Of a stretch of DNA of 37,113 nucleotides, positions 1-8,177 are shown piece by piece (position 1 is the first letter of the stretch; each line of letters starts with the position of its first letter). This DNA comes from an uncultured Oscillospiraceae bacterium (GTDB taxonomy: Bacteria; Bacillota; Clostridia; Oscillospirales; Oscillospiraceae). Location of the stretch: positions 1 through 37,113 of the forward strand of contig CAJLCG010000014.1 in NCBI GenBank assembly GCA_905205085.1, in the 5' to 3' direction. The notes below the pieces were generated by a model, which was given only the letters and a program-made list of their open reading frames with translations, did no database searches and was not told the DNA's origin. The position numbers and the translations under genes were made by a program.

Positions 1-270
1 CCCCGCCATGCCGTACACCCCGGCGTCCCCGCTGCAAATCATGGCGGTGGTCTTGCCCTCGTTGGCCTTCTCCAGGGCCAGACGGCACCGCTCCAATTCC
101 TGGGTCATGGGGGTGGTGACCAGCTCTTTTCCGGCGGTAAAATCTCCCGCCAGGTCCATATAAGTGGTGTAGCCGCACAGCACCTCGCAGTCCTCCAGCG
201 CTCTTCGGGCCTGGGGGGTGAGGTAATCTGCCCCGCCGGGGCCCAGTCCAACCACATACAACCGTTTCAT
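1..270 (-). CDS. cbiH: Precorrin-3B / cobalt-factor III C17-methyltransferase, N-terminal part (runs off window)
   Basis: The first 90 codons are present and the rest lies beyond base 1. The translation opens MKRLYVVGLGPGGADYLTP, the glycine-rich SAM-binding loop of tetrapyrrole methyltransferases. It continues with GYTTYMDL near residue 33 and SGDAGVYGMA near residue 80, the pattern of the CobJ/CbiH branch. The family catalyses ring contraction and C17 methylation in corrin synthesis, in the cytoplasm. The ATG overlaps the cbiG stop in an ATGA junction, so the two are translationally coupled. It is the last cobalamin gene visible here; the operon probably continues outside the window. Whether a C-terminal fusion exists cannot be seen. 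Confidence 0.92.
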   Translation of the reverse strand, partial: MKRLYVVGLGPGGADYLTPQARRALEDCEVLCGYTTYMDLAGDFTAGKELVTTPMTQELERCRLALEKANEGKTTAMICSGDAGVYGMAG

Positions 271-1265
271 AGGTGCTCCTTCCAAGTCAAGTGAAGTTCT
301 TCCAAAGCCAAAGCGACGGTGGCTCCATCCTTGGCTGTCTTGTGCCGCAGGAGGGTCCCGCCGCAGGCCAACGCTGCCCGCTCACACACGTTGTCCACCC
401 CGGTAACCTGCTTCACAAAGGGGGAGGGGGTGAAGTCCCCAGGGACCTGCGCCAGCTCCTGGGCGGAGTAGGTGGTCAGGGGTGCGTTCAGCGCCCCGGC
501 CAGCTCCTGGAGCCCCCTCTCGTCTTTCTTCAAATCAATGGTACACAGGGCGGACACCGCCCTTTGGGGGATGCCCTCCTGGGTCAGCACCTCCTCCAGC
601 AGGGCATGGAGAGTAGTTTCCGGAGTCCCTCTCCGGCAGCCCATCCCTACCCGCACTCTCTTGGGGCACAGCCACAGGGCGTCCCCTTCCGGGCGGTGCA
701 GATCCAGCACCACTTGGGCGTTCTCACGGGAGACCATACACAGTCCCGCAGGCAGCTCTCCTGAAATGGGCCAGGCGGAGAAAAATCCCACCGTCTCCCC
801 GGCCAGCAGCTGGGAGGAGACGGAGCGGATTTGTTCCGGATTGCATACCAGCAGCCCCTGCCGCCGGGCCCACTGGTCCACGGCGAACACGCCGTTTACA
901 TCGGTGGCTGTGGTGATGACCGGGACAGCGCTGAGCAGTGCGGCTATCTCCCGGGCCAGGTCGTTGGCCCCACCCAGGTGGCCGGAGAGAATGGGAATGA
1001 CGAATTGACCTCCCTCGTCCACCACCACCACCGCCGGGTCGGTGCTCTTGTGGCGCAGGTGAGGGGCAATGGCGCGAACCGCAATCCCGGCTGCTCCCAC
1101 AAAGATGAGCCCCTCGGAGCGGGAGAAGGCCCGTGCTGCCCATTCCTCCGCCTTCAACCCGTCCCGGGTGCAGGCGGCCTGGTGCCCGTGGTCGGACAGA
1201 GATTGGGCCAGGTGCTGGGCCAGGTCATTGCCCCGCTGGGTAAAGGCGATCAGCTCCAGCTTCAT
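267..1265 (-). CDS. cbiG: Cobalt-precorrin-5A hydrolase CbiG
   Basis: This 332-residue protein opens the delta-lactone of cobalt-precorrin-5A and releases acetaldehyde in anaerobic cobalamin synthesis. Family signatures are GAAGIAVRAIAPHL near residue 57 and LSGHLGGANDLAR near residue 93 in the N-terminal and central parts, and a C-terminal CobE/GbiG-type domain starting near VGMGCRRGTP. I chose the ATG at 1265 because it forms an ATGA overlap with the end of cbiF and begins at MKLELIAFTQRG, as homologues do; the longer reading frame to 1436 lies inside cbiF. Length is normal for the family. The stop overlaps the start of cbiH. Confidence 0.93.
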   Translation of the reverse strand: MKLELIAFTQRGNDLAQHLAQSLSDHGHQAACTRDGLKAEEWAARAFSRSEGLIFVGAAGIAVRAIAPHLRHKSTDPAVVVVDEGGQFVIPILSGHLGGANDLAREIAALLSAVPVITTATDVNGVFAVDQWARRQGLLVCNPEQIRSVSSQLLAGETVGFFSAWPISGELPAGLCMVSRENAQVVLDLHRPEGDALWLCPKRVRVGMGCRRGTPETTLHALLEEVLTQEGIPQRAVSALCTIDLKKDERGLQELAGALNAPLTTYSAQELAQVPGDFTPSPFVKQVTGVDNVCERAALACGGTLLRHKTAKDGATVALALEELHLTWKEHL

Positions 1266-2038
1266 GGATTGCCTCCGTCCAGAGAGCCGTCCCCCTGGCG
1301 AAACTCCGTAGAGAAGCCGGGGTGGTAGAGGAGGCTGCGCTGATAGCTGTGGGACAGAAAGTCCCCCACCAGTACCAGGGCAGTTTTGGAGATCTGATGC
1401 TCTCGCCCCGCCTGGGCCAGGGTGCCCACCGTGCACCGCACCACCTTTTCCTCCGGCCAGGTGGCCTTGTATACCAGGGCGGCGGGGGTGTCCGGAGTGT
1501 AGGCTCCCTTGAGAAGCTCGGTGGACAGCCCCTTCAGCATCCCTGCGGAGAGGAAAATCACCATGGTGGCCCCGTGGGCGGCCAGGGCGGCAATGGACTC
1601 TCGCTCCGGCACCGGTGTACGTCCTGCCATCCGGGTGATGATGACGCTCTGACTCACTCCAGGCAGGGTGTACTCGGTTCCCACCGCTGCCGCGGCCCCG
1701 CAGAAGGAGGACACACCGGGGGTCACATCCCAGGAAATGCCCAGCTCATCCAGCTGGTCCATCTGCTCCTGAATGGCTCCATACAGGCAGGGGTCGCCGG
1801 TGTGCAGGCGGACGGTGGTCTTGCCGCTGCGCTCCATGTCTTCGATGACGGCCAGCACCTGTTCCAGGGTCATCTGGGCGCTATTGTAGATGGAGGCCCC
1901 CTCCCGGGTCATAGCTAGCAGAGCGGGGTTTACCAGGCTGCCCGCATAGATAACGCAGTCGGCTTCCCCCAGCAGCTGAGCCCCCCGCAGGGTGATGAGA
2001 TCGGGCCCGCCGGGGCCGGCACCCACAAAATGGACCAT
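1262..2038 (-). CDS. cbiF: Cobalt-precorrin-4 / precorrin-4 C11-methyltransferase
   Basis: This 258-residue SAM-dependent tetrapyrrole methyltransferase belongs to the CobM/CbiF branch and methylates C11 of the corrin precursor. It begins MVHFVGAGPGGPDLITLRG, the SAM-binding loop. YAGSLVNP near residue 31, LHTGDPCLYGAIQEQ near residue 78 and TPGVSSFCGAAAAVG near residue 106 are typical CbiF features. It overlaps cbiG by 4 nt and lies 12 nt after cbiL, so it belongs to the cobalamin operon. An AGGGAAAT stretch before the ATG is a plausible though weak ribosome binding site. Length is normal. Confidence 0.95.
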   Translation of the reverse strand: MVHFVGAGPGGPDLITLRGAQLLGEADCVIYAGSLVNPALLAMTREGASIYNSAQMTLEQVLAVIEDMERSGKTTVRLHTGDPCLYGAIQEQMDQLDELGISWDVTPGVSSFCGAAAAVGTEYTLPGVSQSVIITRMAGRTPVPERESIAALAAHGATMVIFLSAGMLKGLSTELLKGAYTPDTPAALVYKATWPEEKVVRCTVGTLAQAGREHQISKTALVLVGDFLSHSYQRSLLYHPGFSTEFRQGDGSLDGGNP

Positions 2039-2050
2039 GGATTTCCCTCC

Positions 2051-2743
2051 TTACGGTATAATAATGGTTGTAAAATACCCACTGGACTGAGGTTTCTCCT
2101 CCAGAGAGGGGCAAACCCGCTCGCCGGGCAGACCGCAGTTTTCCACCATGGCCGCCTGCTTCAGCAGTCCCCGCTCCTCCAGCTCGTCCAGCACCTGGGG
2201 GAAGTTGCGCCCCGACTTCATCAGTACCTTGGCTCCGGGCAAGTCCAGTGTCTCCCCGGGGCCCTCGCCGCCTCCGGGCAGGATGTGCAGGGGGCTGTTC
2301 ATGGTGGTCAGGCTCCGACCCAGTCGGGCGGCCACCGCGCAGAAGGCGGGCACCCCCGGCACCATGACGCAGGGGAATTCATCCTTTAACAGGTCCATCA
2401 GGTAGCAGTAGGTGGAGTACACCGACACATCCCCCAGCACCGCCATGGCCACGTCCTGGCCCTGCTCCAGATAGGCCCGCACCGCCTGAGCGGCCTCCAC
2501 ATGGGCCTGATGCTGCTTGGCCTTGTCCCGGGACATGGTGAAGTGGAGGGGGAGGAGGGTCTTGCCCTCCAGGTTGGCCGCCTGCCGGGCGATGTTCAGG
2601 GCCGTCATCTCGCCGGAGGCCGTCTGAGGTGCGGCCAGCACCGGGCAGCCCTCTAAGGTTCGAATGGCCTTCACCGTCAGCAGCTCCGGGTCTCCGGGCC
2701 CTACTCCTACGCCGTAAAAGGTTCCTACGTTGCGTTGTTCCAT
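2051..2743 (-). CDS. cbiL: Cobalt-factor II / precorrin-2 C20-methyltransferase
   Basis: This 230-residue SAM-dependent methyltransferase of the CobI/CbiL group adds the C20 methyl group to cobalt-sirohydrochlorin. GTFYGVGVGPGDPELLTVKA at the N terminus is the characteristic CbiL opening. LGDVSVYSTYCYLM (near residue 103) and VPGVPAFCAVAARLG (near residue 128) match the substrate and SAM-binding regions. The start overlaps the 3' end of cbiD by 19 nt, indicating translational coupling. Its substrate is the product of cbiK, the first gene of the same operon. Confidence 0.93.
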   Translation of the reverse strand: MEQRNVGTFYGVGVGPGDPELLTVKAIRTLEGCPVLAAPQTASGEMTALNIARQAANLEGKTLLPLHFTMSRDKAKQHQAHVEAAQAVRAYLEQGQDVAMAVLGDVSVYSTYCYLMDLLKDEFPCVMVPGVPAFCAVAARLGRSLTTMNSPLHILPGGGEGPGETLDLPGAKVLMKSGRNFPQVLDELEERGLLKQAAMVENCGLPGERVCPSLEEKPQSSGYFTTIIIP

Positions 2744-3867
2744 CTATTTGTTAACTCCTTCCCCTTGGGGGTCAGGCCGAGAAGGCCGTATTGATTGCTG
2801 AACAGAACGGCGCCCACCGTCCCCTCCGGGCCAAAGCGCCGGTCCAGGTGGCCCTGGATGGCCTCCAGCAGGGAGGTCAAAACCGCCTTCTGCAGTCCCG
2901 CCTCATCCAGAACCTCCAGACAGCCGTCTGTGGTGGCGCAGTCCATGAGGGCCTGGGCGGTCTGACGGTCCGCTCCCGCCAGAGCGGCGTGGGCGCAAAA
3001 TAGCTCCCGGCGGCCGTCTGCCCAGCGGGAGTGGGTGTTCATGATGCCCCCGGCAAGCTTGACCAGCTTGCCGATGTGGCCCACCAGCAGAACTTCCCCA
3101 AAACCCTCCAGCCGGGCCTGGTCCAGAGCCTCGCCAATAAAGTTGGAGCACCGGACCACCGGGATACCGTCCGAAATCAGGGCGTGCTGGGCCAAAAAGT
3201 CCAGGCCGTAGTTGCCGGGCACCAGCACCAGGCGGCCGTCGCCCTTAAGGGCAGCCTGCCGCAGCTCCAGGGCCATGGTGTCCACCAGGGCCTGGACGCT
3301 CATGGGCTCCACAATGCCAGAGGTGCCCAAAATGGAGATGCCCCCCTCAATGCCCAGCTGGGGGTTGAAGGTGCGCTGAGCGGCCTCTTCCCCGCCGGGA
3401 GCCGAGATGGTCACCAGGAATCCATCAGTGCAGCCCAGTGCTTTCCGCTCTCGGTCCACCGCCTGGGTGATCATCTGCCGGGGCACCCGGTTGATGGCCC
3501 ACTCACCCACCGGTTGGTCGAGACCAGGCCGGGTCACCCGGCCCACGCCTGTGCCCCCCTGGATGGTGATGGCTTCGCTTGCCTGACGCTCCACCCGGGC
3601 CACAATGGGCAGACCGTGGGTGGCGTCGATATCGTCCCCGCCGTCCTTGATGACGGCGCACTGCGCCCAGCCTTCGCCCAGTTGAGGCTGAGTGAGGGAC
3701 ACCTCCACCCGCCAGCCCTTGGGGGTGTCGATGGCCACCAGATCGGGCGGACGGCCAGTGAGCAGCAGCCGGACGGCCCCGGCGGCGGCCAGTGCGGCGC
3801 AGGTGCCGGTGGTGTAGCCGCACCGCAGGCGTTTGCCCCCGGCGGTGACATAGTGCTCAAAGGCCAT
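2725..3867 (-). CDS. cbiD: Cobalt-precorrin-5B C1-methyltransferase CbiD
   Basis: This 380-residue protein methylates C1 of the ring in the anaerobic route, an enzyme type unrelated to the other corrin methyltransferases. The signature LRCGYTTGTCAALAAAGA lies at residues 14-31, and the GTSGIVEPMS and LVGHIGKLVKLAGG blocks of the family follow. I chose the ATG at 3867 (MAFEHYVTAGGKRL) because it fits family starts. It gives an 11-nt overlap with cbiK; the longer frame to 3942 is unlikely. It overlaps cbiL by 19 nt at its 3' end. Presence of cbiD and cbiG together marks the oxygen-independent pathway. Confidence 0.94.
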   Translation of the reverse strand: MAFEHYVTAGGKRLRCGYTTGTCAALAAAGAVRLLLTGRPPDLVAIDTPKGWRVEVSLTQPQLGEGWAQCAVIKDGGDDIDATHGLPIVARVERQASEAITIQGGTGVGRVTRPGLDQPVGEWAINRVPRQMITQAVDRERKALGCTDGFLVTISAPGGEEAAQRTFNPQLGIEGGISILGTSGIVEPMSVQALVDTMALELRQAALKGDGRLVLVPGNYGLDFLAQHALISDGIPVVRCSNFIGEALDQARLEGFGEVLLVGHIGKLVKLAGGIMNTHSRWADGRRELFCAHAALAGADRQTAQALMDCATTDGCLEVLDEAGLQKAVLTSLLEAIQGHLDRRFGPEGTVGAVLFSNQYGLLGLTPKGKELTNRWNNAT

Positions 3868-4642
3868 GGTTCTTCTCCAAAAGCGTCTTGAGGCGGTGGA
3901 CATACATCTCCTGTACCTGGGGCAGGCGGCCCAGACCCTCAAAAATGGGGGTCACTTCATAGCCGCTGGCCTCCAGGCGGTTTTTCCAGCTCTCCGGTTC
4001 GGGACCGGCCATGTCCTCCACGGCGTGGGTGCCGGCTACCAGCATCAGGGGGGCCAGCAGCACATGGCGGCAGTTTTGGCGGCTCAGCTGCTCCAGCACG
4101 TCCTCCGCCTGGGGCCAGCCCTCCACCGTTCCGATAAGGATATCCTCCCGGCCCAGCCAGTCCAGCACACCCTGGAGGGCGGGGTAGACCAGGTTGCCCG
4201 GGTGCTCGGTTCCGTGGCCCAGCAGTACCACGGCCTGTCCCTCCTGGCGGGGGAAGCGGCCGCATAGAATCTCAGCCAGAGCCCGCACGCCCCAGGTGTC
4301 CCCCAGCAGGGGCGGAGCCATGCGCAGCTGCTGAAACTGGGGGCGCATCTGCCCGGCCGCCTCCAGCAGGTCGTCATACTCATAGCCGGGAAGCAGGTGG
4401 GTGGGCAGCACATAGACCCGCTCCGCGCCGTCCTGGGCCAGCTGCTCCAGGGCGGGCACAAAGCCGGGGATGTCCACACCGCGGCGGGCCAGTATGCGGC
4501 GGATGGTGGGGCTGGTGTAGGCCTGGTAGGCGGGCAGGTGGGGGAGGGCCTGGGCAGCGGCCCGCTCCACGGCGCAGATGTCCGATTGACGAGCCTCCTC
4601 CACCGCGGTGCCGAAGCTCACTGTCAGCAGCGCTTCCTTCAT
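3857..4642 (-). CDS. cbiK: Sirohydrochlorin cobaltochelatase CbiK
   Basis: This 261-residue class II chelatase inserts cobalt into sirohydrochlorin, the entry step to anaerobic cobalamin synthesis. Two metal-site histidines fit the family: H143 in LGHGTEHP and H206 in LVAGTHAVEDM, matching the pair at 145 and 207 of Salmonella CbiK. There is no signal peptide, so it is cytoplasmic rather than the periplasmic CbiK type. I chose the ATG at 4642 because AAGGAGG sits 9 nt upstream; the frame extends to 4714 but reads through the leader hairpin. It is the first gene of the operon, downstream of the cobalamin riboswitch, so cobalamin should repress it. Confidence 0.93.
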   Translation of the reverse strand: MKEALLTVSFGTAVEEARQSDICAVERAAAQALPHLPAYQAYTSPTIRRILARRGVDIPGFVPALEQLAQDGAERVYVLPTHLLPGYEYDDLLEAAGQMRPQFQQLRMAPPLLGDTWGVRALAEILCGRFPRQEGQAVVLLGHGTEHPGNLVYPALQGVLDWLGREDILIGTVEGWPQAEDVLEQLSRQNCRHVLLAPLMLVAGTHAVEDMAGPEPESWKNRLEASGYEVTPIFEGLGRLPQVQEMYVHRLKTLLEKNHGL

Positions 4643-4670
4643 GGTAAAATCCTCCTTGAAACAAGCCAGC

Positions 4671-4702
4671 GCGCCCCTCCTCCTGAGGGGGAGGAGGGGC
4701 GC
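4671..4702 (-). other. Leader hairpin just upstream of the cbiK ribosome binding site
   Basis: Perfect 13-bp inverted repeat (GCGCCCCTCCTCC / GGAGGAGGGGCGC, 6-nt loop) in the cbi leader. No U-run follows, so it is not a standard terminator. Its CCTCCT arm is complementary to the AGGAGG ribosome binding site of cbiK at 4651-4657, so it could shift between self-pairing and masking that site. The role is inferred. Confidence 0.6.
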
Positions 4703-4740
4703 AAAAGACAACACAAAAGACGGGCCGCACAGCGGTCCGT
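4703..4740 (-). terminator. Riboswitch-controlled intrinsic terminator in the cbi leader
   Basis: On the minus strand, arms ACGGACCGC and GCGGCCCGT (4720-4740, one A/C mismatch, 3-nt loop) are followed by a T-rich stretch (CTTTTGTGTTGTCTTTT). It lies between the cobalamin aptamer and cbiK, where an expression-platform terminator is expected. The upstream GGACGGACC stretch could form the competing antiterminator. Confidence 0.65.
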
Positions 4741-4804
4741 GGTCTTTCTGCCTCTCCGTTTGGTCCGTCCGGAGCGGCAGGCCCTGCCTTTAGCCTCAGG
4801 CAGT

Positions 4805-4977
4805 GTGGGTCAGTGGGCAGGTCTTCCGGCTTAGGTTCTCCGGCCCGCTCCCCCTTCCCGCAAGCATTGCAGTGGCGCTGGAGCGGTCCTCCCCCTTACG
4901 GCGGCGGTCCCGCGCGGGAGTTGCACCCGCTTCCCTATTCTCCCGGCCTTTGCTTCCGGGCACCCGCTGGCGATTTT
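4805..4977 (-). promoter_or_regulatory. Cobalamin (adenosylcobalamin) riboswitch
   Basis: The minus-strand leader of cbiK carries the class's conserved elements in order: GGGTGCAACTCCCG with GCCGCCGTAA (4892-4926 region), GCCACTG with GGGAAGG (about 4852-4876), and the B12 box AAGCCGGAAGACCTGCCCAC (4813-4832). The aptamer begins immediately after the promoter at 4984-5012. Such riboswitches turn off cobalamin synthesis genes when adenosylcobalamin is abundant, which fits the six cbi genes that follow. Confidence 0.93.
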
Positions 4978-4983
4978 TTTCTT

Positions 4984-5012
4984 ATTGTACCCAACCTTGC
5001 CCCCTCTGTCAA
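4984..5012 (-). promoter_or_regulatory. Promoter of the cobalamin operon
   Basis: Minus-strand TTGACA (5007-5012), 17-nt spacer, TACAAT (4984-4989): a near-consensus housekeeping promoter. The predicted transcript starts near 4977, giving a leader of about 335 nt that contains the riboswitch. Confidence 0.85.
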
Positions 5013-5043
5013 CGAAAAGGCCCGGCGCAGAGCGCGCCGGGCC
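5010..5043 (-). terminator. Intrinsic terminator of the D-amino-acid aminotransferase gene
   Basis: Minus strand: GGCCCGGCGC, 5-nt loop, GCGCCGGGCC, then TTTTCGTTG. It lies 11 nt after the stop of the gene at 5055-5906 and touches the -35 box of the cbi promoter. Confidence 0.85.
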
Positions 5044-5054
5044 AAAAAGATGGA

Positions 5055-5906
5055 TTATTTGGGCTGGGTCTCCCGCTGGAACTTCTCCAGATAGGCGTCC
5101 TGGAGGAGCTTGAGACGCTGGGGGTCCTTGCCGCCCACGGGGATGCCGTCGATGGACTCCGCCTTCATGCACAGGGCACTGGAGCTGGTGACGATGACCT
5201 CGTCGGCGTTCATCAGCTCCACCATGGAGAAGGGCTTCTCCAAAACAGAGATGCCGTGCTCCTTAGCCAGGGCCAGCAGGTGCTTGCGGGTGATGCCGGG
5301 GAGGATGAGCTCGTCGGTGGGAGCGGTCTGGAGGACCCCGTCCTTCAGAATGGAGATGTTGCTGTGGGCGCACTCAGTGACCCGGCTGCCCCGGTGGAGG
5401 ACGGCCTCATCACAGCCGTGCTCCACGGCGCGCTGGTTGGCCAGCACGCTGGGGATGAGGTTCAAGGTCTTGATGTTGCACAGCTTGAAGCGGATGTCCT
5501 CCATGGAGATGAGCTTATAGGGCTTGTCCATGGACTTCATGGTGTGGGGCTTGACGTAGATGAGCAGGGTGGGCTCTGCGTCGGTGGGGAAGGGGTGGTT
5601 ACGCATAGCAACGCCCCGGGAAATCTGCCAGTACAGGAAGTGGATGGGGGAGTCCTCCGCAGCGTCGATCACCTTCTGCAGCTCCGCCTTGACCTGGTCC
5701 CGCTCCATTTTGAAGGGGATCTCCAGCAGGCGCAGGCTGTTGTACATCCGATCCAGGTGGTCATCCAGGGCGAAGGGGACCCGGTTGGCCACACAGGTGG
5801 CCTCATAGATGCCGTCGCCGAAGTAGAGGGCGCGGTCCCCCATGGGGACGGTCATCTCCTCCAGAGGACCCATGGTTCCATTATAATATCCTACATTTTT
5901 CCACAT
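5055..5906 (-). CDS. dat: D-amino-acid aminotransferase (class IV PLP enzyme)
   Basis: This 283-residue fold-type IV aminotransferase probably interconverts D-alanine and D-glutamate with their keto acids, supplying D-glutamate for peptidoglycan. YFGDGIYEATCV lies near residue 28 and ISRGVAMRNHPFP at 95-107, an Arg/His block typical of the D-specific branch for binding the substrate carboxylate. CNIKTLNLIPSVLA contains the PLP lysine K146, and E178 follows in VTECAHSN. K146 and E178 sit one residue after K145 and E177 of the Bacillus enzyme. Branched-chain aminotransferase is the main alternative, but the RNH motif argues for D-amino acids. Own promoter and terminator; apparently monocistronic. 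Confidence 0.87.
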   Translation of the reverse strand: MWKNVGYYNGTMGPLEEMTVPMGDRALYFGDGIYEATCVANRVPFALDDHLDRMYNSLRLLEIPFKMERDQVKAELQKVIDAAEDSPIHFLYWQISRGVAMRNHPFPTDAEPTLLIYVKPHTMKSMDKPYKLISMEDIRFKLCNIKTLNLIPSVLANQRAVEHGCDEAVLHRGSRVTECAHSNISILKDGVLQTAPTDELILPGITRKHLLALAKEHGISVLEKPFSMVELMNADEVIVTSSSALCMKAESIDGIPVGGKDPQRLKLLQDAYLEKFQRETQPK

Positions 5907-5993
5907 GGTTTCTCGATCCTTTCCAATGTGTCCTGATATGTACCCGGAGCAGCGTGTTCCAGGGGCTATCGCAGGCCAGTTCCTTCTGTCCCT

Positions 5994-6022
5994 AGCATAG
6001 CAGACCTGGCAGGCAAAGTAAA
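5994..6022 (-). promoter_or_regulatory. Probable promoter of dat
   Basis: Minus strand TTTACT (6017-6022), 17-nt spacer, TATGCT (5994-5999), leaving a leader of about 80 nt before the dat ATG. It directly follows the fbp stop codon, and I see no terminator between fbp and dat, so read-through from fbp is possible. Confidence 0.55.
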
Positions 6023-6025
6023 GCG

Positions 6026-8017
6026 TTATTCCCGGTGGTCCTCGGGGACGGCGCCCGCCTTGTAGGCGCTGAGCAGGTCCCGCAGGGCATCGGCCTGGGC
6101 CTGGAGCTTGGCGCCGATGTCGGTCTGGGCGATCTTGATGCGGGTGTCCATGCGCTCAAAGACCCGGGAGCTGTTGGCGATGTCCACGTTTTTCTCAATG
6201 GCAGTTTTCCGGCCGCAGAAGGGCTCGTGGGAGACGATGCGCAGCACCCAGGAGTTGTAGATGAGGGTGTAGCCGGCGATACCGGTGGTGGGCTGGTAGG
6301 CCTTGCAGAAGCCGCCGTCGATGACGATGAGCTTGCCGCCGCCCTTGATGGGGCTCTCCCCCTTCTTGGACTTAACAGGGATGTGGCCGTTGATGATGTG
6401 GCAGTGGGGCCCCTCCAGACCAAATTCCTTCAGGAGCATGTCGCACACGGCGGGGTCCTGATAGTAGGTGTAGTAGGGGTTCTTGGGCTCGGTCCAGGCG
6501 CTCTCGTCCTTGATGAGGCGGCGCTCAAAGGTGGTCATCCGATCCCGGCCAAAGATGGGGCTGTTGCGCCCGGCCCAGAGGAACCAGAGAAAGTCCATAC
6601 CCAGCTGTCGCTCCGGGGTGCCCAGCTTGTGGTAGTAAGCCTGGCGGGCGGCGGTGTCGGCGTAGTCCAAAAATTCCTGCCCTTTCCGCTCCTTGCCGCC
6701 GATCTGGAAGGAGAGCAGCTCCCCGTCCGCCGTCATGGGGATACAGCCGTGGAAGAGAAGGTTGCCGTTGAAGACCTTATAGAGGCTGCCCTTGGAGTAG
6801 AGGAAGCGGATGTGCTTTTGCAGCTTCTCACTGCGCAGGAAGGAGGCGGTGAGCTGGTTGATGACCGTGTCCTCCTCGGGGGTGAGGGTGTAGGGGTCCT
6901 TGGGGTCCACGGTGGGGAAGTCCACATCCTCCAGGGGGTAGGTGATGTCACCGATGGTGATGCACTTGTTGGCATAGTCAATCTTGTCCAGCAGTAGCCG
7001 GTCACTCATGCCGTACTCGGGGTGGCGCAGCAGCTTCTGGCCCTCCAGCTTGAAGAGGATGATGGTGATGGCCTTGTGCATCCGGGCGGAGAGGAGCTTG
7101 TCCTTTTCGCTGTACTGGTCGGCGTCGGGACCGGTGAGCTTGACGGCGAAGCGGTGGACGTCGCAGTCCTTATATACCTCGTTGGCAAAGACGGACAGGG
7201 GACGCAGGGAGATGCCGTAGCCCGTCTCAATCACTTCCAGATTATTATAGTGGATGGAGTTGGCCAGCACGGTGGCCACCAGGGTGCGGGAGCCGGAGGC
7301 GGCGCCCATCCAGAGAATGTCGTGGTTGCCCCACTGGATGTCCACGCTGTGGTAGTCCAGCAGGGAGTCCATAATGATGTCCGCCCGGGGGCCCCGGTCG
7401 AAGATATCGCCCACGATGTGCATGTGGTCCACCGCCATGCGCTTGATGACGGCGGAGACCGCCTCGATAAAGCCGTCGGCCTGCTCCAGGTCGATGATGG
7501 TGGAGATGATGTTTTCAAAGTAGTCCCGCTTGTCGGCCTCAGCGTAGTTGGTGTGAATCAGTTCGTCGATGATGTAGGCGTAATCCTTGGGCAGGGCCTT
7601 GCGCACCTTGGAGCGGGTATACTTGGAGGTGACAAAGCGGCACACCTCGATGAGGCGGTGGAGAGTGATGCGGTACCACTCGTCCATGTCCTTCATCTGG
7701 CGGTGGAGCTGCTCCAGCTTCTCCTCGGGATAGTAGATGAGGGTGGCCAGCTCGTCCCGCTCTCCTTTGGAGATGGTGGAGGCGAACAGGTCGTCTACTT
7801 TCTCCCGGATGACGCCGGAACAGGAGTTGAGAATATGTAAAAAGGCCTCGTGCTCTCCGTGGACGTCGGAGATGAAGTGCTCGGTGCCTTTGGGCAGGTT
7901 CAAAATAGCCTGAAGATTGATGATCTCGCTGCTGGCAGCCTGTACGGTGGGGTACTGCTGGGCCAGCAATTTCAGATAACGCAGCTCTTCCTGGGAAAAT
8001 GACTTTTTCCGCTTCAT
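6026..8017 (-). CDS. fbp: Fructose-1,6-bisphosphatase class III
   Basis: This 663-residue protein is the Firmicutes-type class III FBPase, which hydrolyses fructose-1,6-bisphosphate to fructose-6-phosphate in gluconeogenesis. The metallophosphatase signature is split as in the family: HFISDVHGEHEAF (near residue 48), VGDIFDRGPRAD (near 202) and WGNHDILWMG (near 229), supplying the Asp/His metal ligands. Conserved downstream blocks include FLWFLWAGRNSPIFGRDRM and HIINGHIPVK, with GESPIKGGGKLIVIDGGF after it. Length matches the family (about 640-670). AAGGAGG precedes the ATG by 9 nt. It is divergent from the MATE gene and has its own promoter. Confidence 0.96.
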   Translation of the reverse strand: MKRKKSFSQEELRYLKLLAQQYPTVQAASSEIINLQAILNLPKGTEHFISDVHGEHEAFLHILNSCSGVIREKVDDLFASTISKGERDELATLIYYPEEKLEQLHRQMKDMDEWYRITLHRLIEVCRFVTSKYTRSKVRKALPKDYAYIIDELIHTNYAEADKRDYFENIISTIIDLEQADGFIEAVSAVIKRMAVDHMHIVGDIFDRGPRADIIMDSLLDYHSVDIQWGNHDILWMGAASGSRTLVATVLANSIHYNNLEVIETGYGISLRPLSVFANEVYKDCDVHRFAVKLTGPDADQYSEKDKLLSARMHKAITIILFKLEGQKLLRHPEYGMSDRLLLDKIDYANKCITIGDITYPLEDVDFPTVDPKDPYTLTPEEDTVINQLTASFLRSEKLQKHIRFLYSKGSLYKVFNGNLLFHGCIPMTADGELLSFQIGGKERKGQEFLDYADTAARQAYYHKLGTPERQLGMDFLWFLWAGRNSPIFGRDRMTTFERRLIKDESAWTEPKNPYYTYYQDPAVCDMLLKEFGLEGPHCHIINGHIPVKSKKGESPIKGGGKLIVIDGGFCKAYQPTTGIAGYTLIYNSWVLRIVSHEPFCGRKTAIEKNVDIANSSRVFERMDTRIKIAQTDIGAKLQAQADALRDLLSAYKAGAVPEDHRE

Positions 8018-8049
8018 TTCAAAACCTCCTTTTAAGTGCGAACATGGGA

Positions 8050-8087
8050 TGTGAACACATTATTTCACATTTACCATTGGCTTGCAA
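8050..8087 (-). promoter_or_regulatory. Promoter of fbp with an inverted repeat over the -10 region
   Basis: Minus strand TTGCAA (8082-8087), 17-nt spacer, AATAAT (8059-8064). The -10 box lies inside an inverted repeat, ATGTGAA / TTCACAT (8050-8056 and 8064-8070), which could be an operator. The regulator is unknown. Confidence 0.55.
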
Positions 8088-8177
8088 GTGAATTGAGACT
8101 CTTTAACGAAAAATTAAAGAGAAGAAAGCACAACTAAGAGAAAAAATATGTGCCGGCTGTTCACAAGAACTGTTTTG

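Noticed and set aside
3868..3942. Upstream extension of cbiD (25 extra residues)
   Set aside because: It lies wholly within cbiK, lacks a ribosome binding site and does not match the family N terminus.
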